13,811 nt of DNA from Alphaproteobacteria bacterium (GTDB taxonomy: Bacteria > Pseudomonadota > Alphaproteobacteria > SP197). The notes under the pieces are model-generated. The model worked only from the letters and a program-made list of their open reading frames with translations, was not told where the DNA came from and did not search any database. The position numbers and the translations under genes were made by a program. Of this stretch, positions 1-7,217 are shown in pieces (the first letter of the stretch is position 1; each line of letters opens with the position of its first letter). The stretch lies in NCBI GenBank assembly GCA_022822575.1, contig JAJEBJ010000291.1:1-13811 (forward strand). Reading direction: 5' to 3'.

Positions 1-1310
1 AGGCGGGCCCGTTCGCCACCCGAGAGCTGGCGGACCGGAAGGGCGGCCTTGTCGCCCGAGAAACCGAAGCGGCCGAGCTGGGCCCGCACGAAGCGCGGTG
101 CCGCGTCCGGCATCAGGCGCGTCATGTGAACGAGCGGTGTCTCGTTGGGATCGAGTTCCTCGACCTGGTGCTGGGCGAAGTATCCGACACGCAATCGCGA
201 GGCCGATGTCATCGAGCCGCTCATGACATCGAGCCTGCCTGAAAGCAGGCGGGCCAGCGTCGTCTTCCCGTTTCCGTTGCGGCCCAGGAAGGCGATGCGC
301 TCATCGGGGTCGATACGGAGCTGCAGACCGGCGAGCACCGGCTGGCCGGCCGCGTACCCCACCGATGCGTCATCGAGAAGAATCATCGGCGGCCGCAGGG
401 TGTCAGGATCCGGAAAGTCGAACTGAAGGGTGCCGTCCTCGATGGCGGCGGCTACGGGCTCCATGCGCTGCAGGGCCTTCAACCGGCTCTGCGCCTGGCG
501 TGCCGTGTGGGCCTTGTAGCGCCAGCGGTCCACGTAGGCCATCAGTTTGGCCCTTTGCCTCTCCTGCCTGGCGCGCATGGCCTCGATCTGTCCGAGCCTC
601 TCGCTCAACTGCCTTTCCCACGAATCGTAGTTGCCCCGGTAGAGCGTCACCGCGCCACCCTGGAGATGCAGGATGTGGTCGCAGACACTGTTGAGGAGAT
701 CCCGTTCGTGGCTGATGACGAGCAGCGTTCCCTGGTAGGCCCTGAGAAAGGACTCCAGCCACAGGGCCGCCTCGAGATCGAGGTAGTTGCTCGGTTCATC
801 CAGCAAGAGGATGTCGGGACGGGAGAACAGCAGTGCCGCCAGGGCGATGCGCATGCGCCAGCCGCCGGAGAAACTGTCGATCGCCTGCCCCTGGGCAACC
901 TCGTCGAATCCCAGTCCGGCGAGAATCCGGGCGGCTCTCGCCGGTGCGCTGTAGGCATCGATCGCCTGGAGCCGCTCGTGAATGTCTCCGATGCGCTGGC
1001 TCGTTGCAGCGGTGGCTTCCTCTTCCAGAAGGCGGGTTCGCTCCTCATCGGCGGCAAGGACCCTCTCGAGAGGCGTGTCGCTGCCGGCTGGAACGTCCTG
1101 CGCGAGATAGCCGAGGCTGGCGCCGCGCCGCATGTCGACCGTGCCGGCATCGGACTCGATCTCTCCGGCGATGACCTTCATCAGCGTCGACTTGCCTGCA
1201 CCGTTGCGGCCGATCAGGCCGACGCGGCTTCCCGGCACCAGCGTCGCCGAAGTGCCATCAAGGATCGTGTGGCCACCGAGCCTCAAGGTGATTCCAGAGA
1301 GTGTGAGCAT
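1..1310 (-). CDS. ABC-F family ATP-binding protein (YheS/Uup-like), 3' end off window
   Basis: Two ABC ATPase domains in one chain with no membrane segments, the layout of ABC-F proteins, which act on ribosomes in the cytoplasm. About 437 residues are visible from ATG at 1310 and the frame runs open off the left edge. Domain 1 has Walker A GRNGAGKST (34-42), signature FSGGWRMR (147-154), Walker B LLLDEPSNYLD (168-178) and the H-loop His in VISHERD (201). A charged linker rich in Arg and Gln (about 235-285) is the typical ABC-F interdomain helix. Domain 2 has Walker A GRNGNGKTT (343-351) and the start of its signature, LSGGERARL. NYLD replaces the commoner NHLD; I believe this is usual in alphaproteobacterial YheS-like proteins. 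No good Shine-Dalgarno precedes the ATG, but the opening MLTLSGITLRLGG is where family members begin. Family is certain; the exact ABC-F subgroup and role (ribosome rescue or translation control) are inference. Confidence 0.93.
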   Translation of the reverse strand, partial: MLTLSGITLRLGGHTILDGTSATLVPGSRVGLIGRNGAGKSTLMKVIAGEIESDAGTVDMRRGASLGYLAQDVPAGSDTPLERVLAADEERTRLLEEEATAATSQRIGDIHERLQAIDAYSAPARAARILAGLGFDEVAQGQAIDSFSGGWRMRIALAALLFSRPDILLLDEPSNYLDLEAALWLESFLRAYQGTLLVISHERDLLNSVCDHILHLQGGAVTLYRGNYDSWERQLSERLGQIEAMRARQERQRAKLMAYVDRWRYKAHTARQAQSRLKALQRMEPVAAAIEDGTLQFDFPDPDTLRPPMILLDDASVGYAAGQPVLAGLQLRIDPDERIAFLGRNGNGKTTLARLLSGRLDVMSGSMTSASRLRVGYFAQHQVEELDPNETPLVHMTRLMPDAAPRFVRAQLGRFGFSGDKAALPVRQLSGGERAR

Positions 1311-1507
1311 GGCCGGCTGATACCACGCCGGGACGCCGTGCGTCACTCCTGTGCACTGACGTGGCAACCCAGCAACCGATCACCGTGACGCAGGCCCCAA
1401 GGCTCACCATTCGTTGACGAGAGGGCTGCAGGGAAGGCGGCGTCTGCCTCGAAGGTGTGGTGGCCCGTTATCGGTGACGGCAAACAGGGTGGACCCGCAA
1501 GGCTCGC

Positions 1508-1529
1508 ACCCGGACAGGTTCGCCCGGGT
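1508..1529 (-). terminator. Possible hairpin at the end of the dioxygenase gene
   Basis: ACCCGG at 1508-1513 and CCGGGT at 1524-1529 form a perfect 6-bp GC-rich stem with a 10-nt loop, touching the last base of the minus-strand dioxygenase stop codon. No U-tract follows, so it is a weak candidate for an intrinsic terminator. It could equally be a chance GC-rich dyad. Confidence 0.25.
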
Positions 1530-2425
1530 CAGTGGATTTGCTGTCTGAGCGGTCGGGGGAGACCCAGGGGCACGATACGGTAAAGCAGCCTGTGATGGCG
1601 CGGGGTTTCAGGCGCGCCGATGGGCTGGGCGCAATGCAGTGTCATGGTGTTGTCCCACATCAGGAGATCGCCCGGGCGGTAACGGTGGGCCCAGGTGAAG
1701 CGTCCGGAGATGGCGTGGAGCTTGAGGCGACGCATGAGGTCCGACGCCGCGCCCAATTCCATGCCATCGATGGCCACCATGGAGCCGGCAGGAGAATAGA
1801 GCGCCTTCTCTCCGGTCAGGGTGTGCGGCCTTGCGACGGGACGGCGGGCCGGGGACGGCAGGAGTTCGGCCGTCTCGTCGGTCACGGGTTGCAGGGGATG
1901 CTCGAAGTCCTCGCGTCCACCGAGAATCTCGCCTGTGCCGGAATACATGTGGAGCGCTGTCAGAGGCTCGATCGTGCGCTGCGTTTCCGGATCGAGTCCG
2001 CGCCAGGCCGCCCCCATGTCGGCGATCAGGGTTTCGCCTCCTTCCGCCGGCGCCTCCAGGCACCACAGCATGGTGGTGGCATCCGCATCGGCTTCGGCGG
2101 CGCAATCGGTATGCCAGAACGAGGCGCCGTTGCGGTACTCCTCGCGCTCGTTGACGCCGCCTACATTCCCGACCGTCGACATGAAGTCGTATCCGGGAAC
2201 ATTGCGCTCCTGGAAACCGTCGACACGTGGTGTTCCCCAGGCAAGGGCAAACCGGGCAAAGTCGTCCGGAGCCAGGTCCTGGTCACGAAAGAGCAGGACC
2301 TTGTGTGCCACAAAGGCTCGTGCCAAGGCTTCGAGAGTCGCGGCATCGAGAGCGCGAGAGAGGTCAACACCGCGAACTTCCGCGGCAAAGGTGACCCCCA
2401 GGCGATGGATGTCCAGATCAGGCAT
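1529..2425 (-). CDS. TauD/TfdA family Fe(II)/2-oxoglutarate-dependent dioxygenase
   Basis: A 298-residue cytoplasmic non-haem iron dioxygenase, near the usual family length. The iron-binding facial triad is visible: H105 and D107 in SFWHTDCA, and distal H264 in TMTLHCAQP. The pair R279/R283 in RLLYR matches the 2-oxoglutarate-binding arginines of TauD. The N-terminal HRLGVTFAAEVRGVDLS and LLFRDQDL segments are also family hallmarks. The frame stays open to 2548, but I chose ATG at 2425 because a clear AAGGAG lies 10 nt upstream and homology begins at MPDLDIHRLG. The family hydroxylates taurine, alkyl sulfates, 2,4-D, gamma-butyrobetaine and others; the substrate here is unknown. It reads in the same direction as the ABC-F gene, 218 bp away, and diverges from the threonine-synthase-like gene. 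Given the nearby methylamine-type genes, a betaine or carnitine-like substrate is possible but unproven. Confidence 0.9.
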   Translation of the reverse strand: MPDLDIHRLGVTFAAEVRGVDLSRALDAATLEALARAFVAHKVLLFRDQDLAPDDFARFALAWGTPRVDGFQERNVPGYDFMSTVGNVGGVNEREEYRNGASFWHTDCAAEADADATTMLWCLEAPAEGGETLIADMGAAWRGLDPETQRTIEPLTALHMYSGTGEILGGREDFEHPLQPVTDETAELLPSPARRPVARPHTLTGEKALYSPAGSMVAIDGMELGAASDLMRRLKLHAISGRFTWAHRYRPGDLLMWDNTMTLHCAQPIGAPETPRHHRLLYRIVPLGLPRPLRQQIH

Positions 2426-2748
2426 GTCAGTGGGACTCCTTCGGTCGGTACATGAGTGGACAACCCGTCGACATTCTTCCATGTCGTGGTTCAACGGACC
2501 CGACCGCCTTCCTGAACGGGTTCCCCCGCCAGTAAAGCGTGTCCGCATTCACCGGAGGCCATCACACGCAACCCTACCGAGAGCGATCCGGATGGTCGAG
2601 TCGTCCACGCCGGCAACTCTGTTTCACGGCGCATGCGGCGATGGCGAAGTCTGGTCAACGGATTGCAGATCCCGCGCCGTCAGCTTCTCGACAATGCAAC
2701 TGAAGTCCGAACGGGGTATGAGATTGAGATGGCAGGGAGAACCCCGAC
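2426..2748. other. Divergent intergenic region, no gene seen
   Basis: 323 bp between the dioxygenase (-) and the threonine-synthase-like gene (+). It should hold both promoters. Apart from the dyad at 2462-2491 and the two Shine-Dalgarno sites I see no convincing -35/-10 pair and no recognisable gene, RNA or repeat. Confidence 0.5.
2462..2491. promoter_or_regulatory. Dyad upstream of the dioxygenase, candidate operator
   Basis: CGACAT (2469-2474) and ATGTCG (2481-2486) form a perfect inverted repeat around TCTTCC. Outer AACC (2462-2465) and GGTT (2488-2491) extend the dyad imperfectly. It lies about 44 nt upstream of the dioxygenase start, where a regulator could act. No regulator gene is in the window. 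The operator role is inference from position and symmetry only. Confidence 0.3.
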
Positions 2749-3960
2749 GTGAACTATGTCAGTCATCTTGAGTGCTCCGCGACCGGTGAGCGGCACGAGG
2801 CCGGTGAGATTCACGGCCTTTCGCGTGGCGGTTGGCCGTTGCTGGTGCGTTACGACCTGGATCGCCTCGGTGATGCGATCACCCGGGAGTCCATTGCCGC
2901 CAAATCCGTTCCCGGATTCTGGCGTTGGGCGCCCTTCCTTCCCGTGACGCGGGATGAGGACAGGATCTCGCTCGGCGAGGTGACGACGCCGCTCATTCCC
3001 CTGGCGCGCTCTGCCGGCGAAGGGCCGACGCACGTCTTGGTGAAGGACGAGGGCCGCTTGCCGACAGGTTCATTCAAGGCGAGGGGGCTGGCCCTGGCAG
3101 TGTCGATGGCACGGCAACTCGGCCTCCGCCACCTCGCGATCCCGACGAATGGCAACGCGGGTGCGGCTCTTGCCGCCTACGCCGGGCGAGCCGGAATGAA
3201 GGCCACGGTTCTTTGTCCCTCGGACACCCCCGACATCAATCTGCGCGAGATCCGCCAGCACGGTGCCGATGTCTGGAGGGTCAACGGCCTCATCAACGAT
3301 TGCGGCAAGATCGTCGGTGAGGGGGCCCGAGCCGCCGGCTGGTTCGATGTTTCCACCCTGAAGGAGCCCTATCGCATCGAGGGCAAGAAGACGATGGGAC
3401 TCGAGCTTGCCTGGCAGATGAACTGGTCCCTGCCGGATGTCATCTTCTATCCCACCGGAGGCGGCACCGGCCTCATAGGGATGTGGAAGGCCTTCCAGGA
3501 GCTTCGCCAGCTTGGCTGGATCAGCGGCGGCCTGCCGCGCATGGTGGCCGTGCAGGCAGCGGGGTGCGCTCCCATCGTGCATGCCTTCGAGGCCGGGAGC
3601 ACACACGCCGTGCCGTGGCAGAACGCCCATACCGTGGCAGCGGGCATCCGGGTGCCGGCTGCCATCGGCGACTTCCTCATTCTCGATGCCGTCCGCGCGT
3701 CCGGTGGTTTCGCCATGGCGGTCGATGACGAATCGATTCTCCAGGAGCGGGACAGGGTCGCGATCGAGGACGGTCTGCTCCTCGCACCGGAAGGGGCGGC
3801 GACGGTGGCCGCCTGGAGGCAGGCTCTGGAGAACGGGCTGGTCGGTGATGACGAGCGCGTCGTTCTCTTCAATTGCGCCAGTGGTCTCAAGTACCCGATG
3901 GCACCGGTGGTTCAGGAACTCGACATCAACCGGGAGATCGATTTCACCAGTTTCGCATGA
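2749..3960 (+). CDS. Threonine synthase-like PLP-dependent enzyme
   Basis: A 403-residue fold-type II PLP enzyme. Threonine synthase makes threonine and phosphate from O-phosphohomoserine. The PLP Schiff-base lysine is K110 in PTGSFKARG. The phosphate-binding loop is PTGGGTG (235-241), with TNGNAGAA (133-140) as the asparagine loop and SGLKYP near the C-terminus. Threonine synthases of this type often begin with a zinc-ribbon-like segment with paired cysteines. Here only C9 remains in SHLECSATGE, so the segment probably binds no metal; a related branch of annotated threonine synthases has the same LECS-TGE opening, as I recall. The start is GTG at 2749, preceded by AGGGAGA about 9 nt upstream. 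The gene stands alone on its strand with no thrA or thrB neighbour, so it may be a second copy or act on another substrate such as diaminopropionate or threonine. Confidence 0.85.
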   Translation: MNYVSHLECSATGERHEAGEIHGLSRGGWPLLVRYDLDRLGDAITRESIAAKSVPGFWRWAPFLPVTRDEDRISLGEVTTPLIPLARSAGEGPTHVLVKDEGRLPTGSFKARGLALAVSMARQLGLRHLAIPTNGNAGAALAAYAGRAGMKATVLCPSDTPDINLREIRQHGADVWRVNGLINDCGKIVGEGARAAGWFDVSTLKEPYRIEGKKTMGLELAWQMNWSLPDVIFYPTGGGTGLIGMWKAFQELRQLGWISGGLPRMVAVQAAGCAPIVHAFEAGSTHAVPWQNAHTVAAGIRVPAAIGDFLILDAVRASGGFAMAVDDESILQERDRVAIEDGLLLAPEGAATVAAWRQALENGLVGDDERVVLFNCASGLKYPMAPVVQELDINREIDFTSFA

Positions 3961-3971
3961 CCCCGAAGGCC

Positions 3972-4235
3972 TCAGATGTCCTTGGACGACTCCGTCTCAT
4001 CTTCCTCGGGCGCCTCTTCGGGCTCTGCGGGAACGCGTCGGATGATGATGTCGCCGTTCTCAAGGACTTCCGGCAGTTCATACTGGGGAACGGATTCGAT
4101 GATGCCCTCAAGCAGCGTCAGCAGTCCCCGCAGCGCCTCCGACGCCTTGGGCACAAGGTCATCGTCCGCTGTCGCCGGCGTGGCGAGGCACCACGCTGCC
4201 GCCACCGCCATGAGGGTCCGTTTCATGCCCGGCAT
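3972..4235 (-). CDS. Small exported acidic protein with NGDIIIRR motif
   Basis: 87 residues with no known function. The N-terminus MPGMKRTLMAVAAAWCLA followed by TPATA-DDD looks like a Sec signal peptide cleaved near residue 23, giving a periplasmic protein of about 64 residues. A helix-prone segment (about 28-49) is followed by YELPEVLENGDIIIRRVP (52-69) and a very acidic tail (71-87). I recall short uncharacterised alphaproteobacterial proteins with the same PE-L-NGDIIIRR ending, sometimes mislabelled as AAA+ ATPases; nothing here resembles an ATPase. The stop codon of the upstream membrane-protein gene lies 3 nt before this ATG, so the two are probably translationally coupled. Neither this ATG nor the in-frame ATG at 4226 has a Shine-Dalgarno. 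It converges on the threonine-synthase-like gene with an 11-nt gap and no terminator between. Confidence 0.7.
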   Translation of the reverse strand: MPGMKRTLMAVAAAWCLATPATADDDLVPKASEALRGLLTLLEGIIESVPQYELPEVLENGDIIIRRVPAEPEEAPEEDETESSKDI

Positions 4236-4238
4236 GGT

Positions 4239-4430
4239 TCAGTGTCTTTTGTCGCGATGCCCACGGCGTTCGGCGATGTGGCCATAGTAGCGAAGCATGA
4301 CGAACCAGCTCAGGCCTACAAGACCGATGCCCATGTATTGGGTTGCCTCACTCTCGGACAGGGCGGCAGCCACCAGACCCAGAAGGGAGAGCAGGCTGAA
4401 GAGGACGGAGATGGCGATCGTCCAGTACAT
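4239..4430 (-). CDS. Small two-helix membrane protein
   Basis: 63 residues with two hydrophobic stretches, about 3-23 (YWTIAISVLFSLLSLLGLVA) and 32-49 (YMGIGLVGLSWFVMLRYY), joined by the short loop ALSESEATQ. The basic C-terminal tail HIAERRGHRDKRH predicts both ends in the cytoplasm. No family is recognised. ATG at 4430 has AGGAG 8 nt upstream, and a plausible promoter lies at 4468-4495, so this is the first gene of a two-gene unit with the exported protein at 3972-4235. Partnership between the two products is inferred from tight spacing only. Confidence 0.7.
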   Translation of the reverse strand: MYWTIAISVLFSLLSLLGLVAAALSESEATQYMGIGLVGLSWFVMLRYYGHIAERRGHRDKRH

Positions 4431-4467
4431 GGACCTTGCTCCTGTGAAGGGAAGAGATCATCGCGCA

Positions 4468-4495
4468 AGATTATGTATTGCCGTCCTGCTGTCGA
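4468..4495 (-). promoter_or_regulatory. Candidate sigma70-type promoter for the small two-gene unit
   Basis: Reading the minus strand, TCGACA (complement of 4490-4495) is followed after 16 nt by TAATCT (complement of 4468-4473). These resemble -35 and -10 boxes. A transcript would begin near 4461 and give a leader of about 30 nt that includes the AGGAG of the membrane-protein gene. Confidence 0.35.
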
Positions 4496-4541
4496 GCGTC
4501 TTTTCGCCGGATCGGCCGGTGGCGGCTGGCAGGCCGGCGCA

Positions 4542-4559
4542 GGACCGGATACAAGGTCC
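4542..4559. promoter_or_regulatory. Short inverted repeat before the beta-hydroxyacid dehydrogenase
   Basis: GGACC (4542-4546) and GGTCC (4555-4559) flank GGATACAA. The dyad lies about 30 nt upstream of the dehydrogenase GTG start and could be an operator or leader hairpin. The arms are only 5 bp in GC-rich sequence, so chance is a real alternative. Confidence 0.2.
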
Positions 4560-4589
4560 ACCCTGAGTTCAGCATGAAGGAGACGGGCA

Positions 4590-5459
4590 GTGAAGGTCGC
4601 TTTCTTGGGTCTGGGGGTGATGGGCTATCCCATGGCCGGGCATCTGGCGTCCCACGGTCACGATGTGACCGTCTGCAATCGCACGCCGGCCAAGGCGCAA
4701 CGTTGGGTGAAAGACCATGGCGGCAGCAGCGCGCCCAACCCGGCAGAAGCAGCAGCAGGCGCGGAGATTGTCTTTGCCTGCGTCGGTGACGATGACAGTG
4801 TGCGCGAGGTGATCTGCGGTGCCGATGGCGCCGCAAGCGGCATGGACGAAGGCGCGCTCTTCGTTGACCACACAACCGCTTCGGCGGATGTTGCGAGGGA
4901 CATGGAGGCCGTGCTCGCCGGCCAAGGCATCGGTTTCGTCGATGCACCGGTTTCAGGCGGGCAGGCCGGGGCGGAGAACGGCCAGCTGACGATCATGGCC
5001 GGAGGCAGCCCTGAGAATTTCGACCGCGCCCGTCCGGTGATGGAGTGCTACGGCAAGGCCGTGACGCTGATGGGAGGCGTCGGTGCCGGCCAGCTCTGCA
5101 AGATGGCCAACCAGATCTGCATCGCCGGTCTCGTCCAGGGCCTGGCCGAGGGCCTCAACTTCGCCCAGCGTGCCGGACTGGACGGAGAGCAGGTGATCGA
5201 CGTCATCTCCAAGGGCGCCGCCGGTTCCTGGCAGATGGTCAATCGTGGCAGCACCATGTTGCGGGACGAGTACGACTTCGGCTTCGCGGTGGACTGGATG
5301 CGCAAGGACATGCGCATTGCGAAGGCGGAAGCATCGCGCAATGGCGCCTCACTGCCGGTGGCCGCTCTGGTGGACCAGTTCTACGCCGAGATCCAGCGCC
5401 TTGGTGGCAGCCGCTGGGACACGTCCAGCCTGATGCACCGCCTGAAGCGCGTCCCGTAG
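4590..5459 (+). CDS. NAD(P)-dependent beta-hydroxyacid dehydrogenase (3-hydroxyisobutyrate dehydrogenase family)
   Basis: 289 residues, typical for the family that oxidises 3-hydroxyisobutyrate or reduces tartronate semialdehyde and similar substrates in the cytoplasm. The N-terminal Rossmann motif is FLGLGVMGYPMAGHL (5-19). NRT at 30-32 after the second strand favours NADP(H) over NAD. The substrate-binding segment is DAPVSGGQAGAENG (118-131). The catalytic lysine is K171 in GAGQLCKMANQ, and a conserved lysine is K239 in DWMRKDMRIA. The start is GTG at 4590, with AAGGAG 7 nt upstream. It diverges from the small membrane-protein gene and converges on the MttB-family gene, separated from it by 51 bp. 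Likely subgroups are 3-hydroxyisobutyrate dehydrogenase, 2-hydroxy-3-oxopropionate reductase, or a glyoxylate/succinic-semialdehyde reductase-like enzyme; sequence alone does not decide. Confidence 0.9.
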   Translation: MKVAFLGLGVMGYPMAGHLASHGHDVTVCNRTPAKAQRWVKDHGGSSAPNPAEAAAGAEIVFACVGDDDSVREVICGADGAASGMDEGALFVDHTTASADVARDMEAVLAGQGIGFVDAPVSGGQAGAENGQLTIMAGGSPENFDRARPVMECYGKAVTLMGGVGAGQLCKMANQICIAGLVQGLAEGLNFAQRAGLDGEQVIDVISKGAAGSWQMVNRGSTMLRDEYDFGFAVDWMRKDMRIAKAEASRNGASLPVAALVDQFYAEIQRLGGSRWDTSSLMHRLKRVP

Positions 5460-5472
5460 ACCCGGGAGAGCC

Positions 5473-5517
5473 TGCCTGATGCCACGCCGAAAGGGACTCC
5501 CGTTCCCCGGTCAGGCA
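5473..5517. terminator. Possible bidirectional hairpin between convergent genes
   Basis: TGCCTGA (5473-5479) and TCAGGCA (5511-5517) are perfect 7-bp inverted repeats. Inside them CCG/CGG and GGGA (5493-5496)/TCCC (5504-5507) can pair, with an AAA bulge, to extend the stem. It spans the gap between two converging genes and includes the stop codon of the MttB-family gene. No U-tract is present on either side, so terminator function is only suggested by position. Confidence 0.3.
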
Positions 5518-7067
5518 AAGGAGTCCGGCAGGGAGACTTTTCGGCGGGCGATCCAGTCATCGAGTTCCTCGGCCACTGCAGGATCCATGTCCGGAGCCTC
5601 GTAGTCGGCAAGCATGTCCTTCCACAGCTGGTTGGCGCGTCTTGCGGCATCGAGCGACCCGTCGGCCTGCCACTGTTCGAAACTGTTGTTGTCAGCGATG
5701 GTCGAACGATAGAAGGCGGACTGGAAGTTGTTCTGGGTATGATCACACCCCAGGAAATGACTGCCCGGACCGACCTCGCGAATGGCGTCCATGGCCTGTC
5801 CGTTCTCCGAAAGATCGACCCCTCGGCCCAGCACCTGCATCATGCCGATCTGGTCGGCGTCCATGACGAACTTCTCGTATCCCGAAGCCAGACCACCCTC
5901 CAGCCAGCCAGCGGCATGCAGCACGAAGTTCACACCCCCCAGAAGTGTGGGAAGGAGGGTTTGAGCGCTTTCGTAGGCAGCCTGGGCGTCAGGAACCTTG
6001 GACCCGCACAGCGAGCCGCCTGACCGGAAGGGGACTCCGAGGCGTCTGGCGAGTTGTGCCGAGGCGAACAGTACGAGTGCCGGTTCCGGTGTGCCGAAGG
6101 TCGGGGCTCCCGACTGCATCGAGATCGAGCTGCCGAACGTGCCGAACACCACCGGGGCACCCTTGCGCACCAGTTGGGTCGTGGCCATGCCGACGAGAGC
6201 CTCTGCCAGAATCTGCGCAACCGTCCCGGCGACTGTCACGGGACTCATGGCGCCCGACAGGATGAAGGGTGACACGACACAGGCCTGTCCCGCCCCGGCA
6301 TAGACCTTGAGAGCGCCCAGCATCGTGCCGTCGAAGGTCATCGGCGAGTTGGCGTTGATGAGATTGATGATGCAGCAGTGGTTGTCGACTGTTTCGCTGC
6401 CGAGAGCGATTCGCGCCAGTTCGACCGTGTCTGCTGCGCGATCGGGTGCGGTGACCGATCCCATGAAAGGCTTGTCGGAATACGTGAGGTGGGCATGCAC
6501 CATGTCGAGGTGGCGCTTGCTGACGGGGACGTCGACCGGTTCGCATACCGTCCCCCCCGAGTGGTGCATGGCCGGCGTCATGTAGGCAAGCTTCACGAAG
6601 TTGCGGAAGTCCTCGATGGTCGCATAGCGGCGACCGTCATCGAGATTGTGAATGAAGGGTGGGCCATAGACTGGGGCGAACACCGTTGCGCCGTCGCCGA
6701 TCTTGACGCTCCGTTGCGGGTTGCGGGCGCGCTGCACGAACGAGGAGGGCGCGGTAGCAAGCAGGCTGCGGGCAAGGCCTCTGGGAACGTGGAGTGTTTC
6801 GCCGTCATCGGCGACATCGGCGCCGGCATCGCGCCACATGGCGACCGTGTCGGGATCGTCCTTGATGGCGATCCCCACCTCTTCCATGATCACTTCGGCA
6901 TTGTCCTCGATGATCTCGAGGCCCTCGTCCGAGAGTACCTCGAAGACCGGGACATTGCGCTGGATGTAGGGGAGCGGTGTCGTGTCGAAACGCCGGCTGC
7001 GCAGTGCACGGCGGGCGCCGCTGCCGCCTCGTTCGCGACGCCCGCCGCGTCGCCGGTTCCCGCTCAT
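5511..7067 (-). CDS. Trimethylamine methyltransferase (MttB) family protein, non-pyrrolysine
   Basis: 518 residues matching the MttB family, which transfers methyl groups from methylated amines to a corrinoid protein. In true TMA methyltransferases an in-frame UAG encodes pyrrolysine. Here the frame is uninterrupted; the corresponding region is around SSISMQSGAPTFGTPEP (about 313-329), so this belongs to the non-pyrrolysine branch, whose known members include glycine betaine methyltransferase MtgB. The N-terminus is strikingly Arg- and Gly-rich (residues 2-26) and probably disordered. Other conserved-looking stretches are MHHSGGTVCEPVD (near 167-179) and GPGSHFLGCDHTQ (433-445). The frame is open to ATG 7112, but ATG 7067 is preferred because GAGG lies 7 nt upstream, while 7112 has no ribosome site. 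It diverges from the VOC/FAD-dehydrogenase operon across about 150 bp, suggesting shared control. No corrinoid protein or reductase gene is nearby, so the methyl acceptor is unknown. Confidence 0.88.
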   Translation of the reverse strand: MSGNRRRGGRRERGGSGARRALRSRRFDTTPLPYIQRNVPVFEVLSDEGLEIIEDNAEVIMEEVGIAIKDDPDTVAMWRDAGADVADDGETLHVPRGLARSLLATAPSSFVQRARNPQRSVKIGDGATVFAPVYGPPFIHNLDDGRRYATIEDFRNFVKLAYMTPAMHHSGGTVCEPVDVPVSKRHLDMVHAHLTYSDKPFMGSVTAPDRAADTVELARIALGSETVDNHCCIINLINANSPMTFDGTMLGALKVYAGAGQACVVSPFILSGAMSPVTVAGTVAQILAEALVGMATTQLVRKGAPVVFGTFGSSISMQSGAPTFGTPEPALVLFASAQLARRLGVPFRSGGSLCGSKVPDAQAAYESAQTLLPTLLGGVNFVLHAAGWLEGGLASGYEKFVMDADQIGMMQVLGRGVDLSENGQAMDAIREVGPGSHFLGCDHTQNNFQSAFYRSTIADNNSFEQWQADGSLDAARRANQLWKDMLADYEAPDMDPAVAEELDDWIARRKVSLPDSFA

Positions 7068-7217
7068 GGATGCCTCGTTGAAGCGTGTGGATTGCGCCCT
7101 GGGAAGGGGCATGCATCTGTCGCACAGGCGCCCGGAGCGATCAAGGGCGGGGAATGTGCTTGCAGCGGCGAGGACTCAGTGCGTAATAGGGTTGTCGCGA
7201 CCTGAAGTGATCAGACG
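7068..7217. promoter_or_regulatory. Divergent promoter region of the MttB and VOC/FAD-dehydrogenase units
   Basis: A 150-bp gap between divergent starts. It contains the imperfect dyad GCGCCCTG (7094-7101)/CAGGCGC (7125-7131) and an inner CTGT-CGC-ACAG (7117-7127). On the plus strand TTGCAG followed after 18 nt by TAATAG is a poor promoter match before the VOC gene. A common regulator site is plausible, but nothing is decisive. Confidence 0.3.

Noticed and set aside
507..1388. Plus-strand frame of 293 residues
   Set aside because: Antisense to the ABC-F gene, which shows both Walker A motifs and both signatures on the minus strand.
1532..2455. Plus-strand frame of 307 residues
   Set aside because: Antisense to the TauD/TfdA dioxygenase with its complete iron triad.
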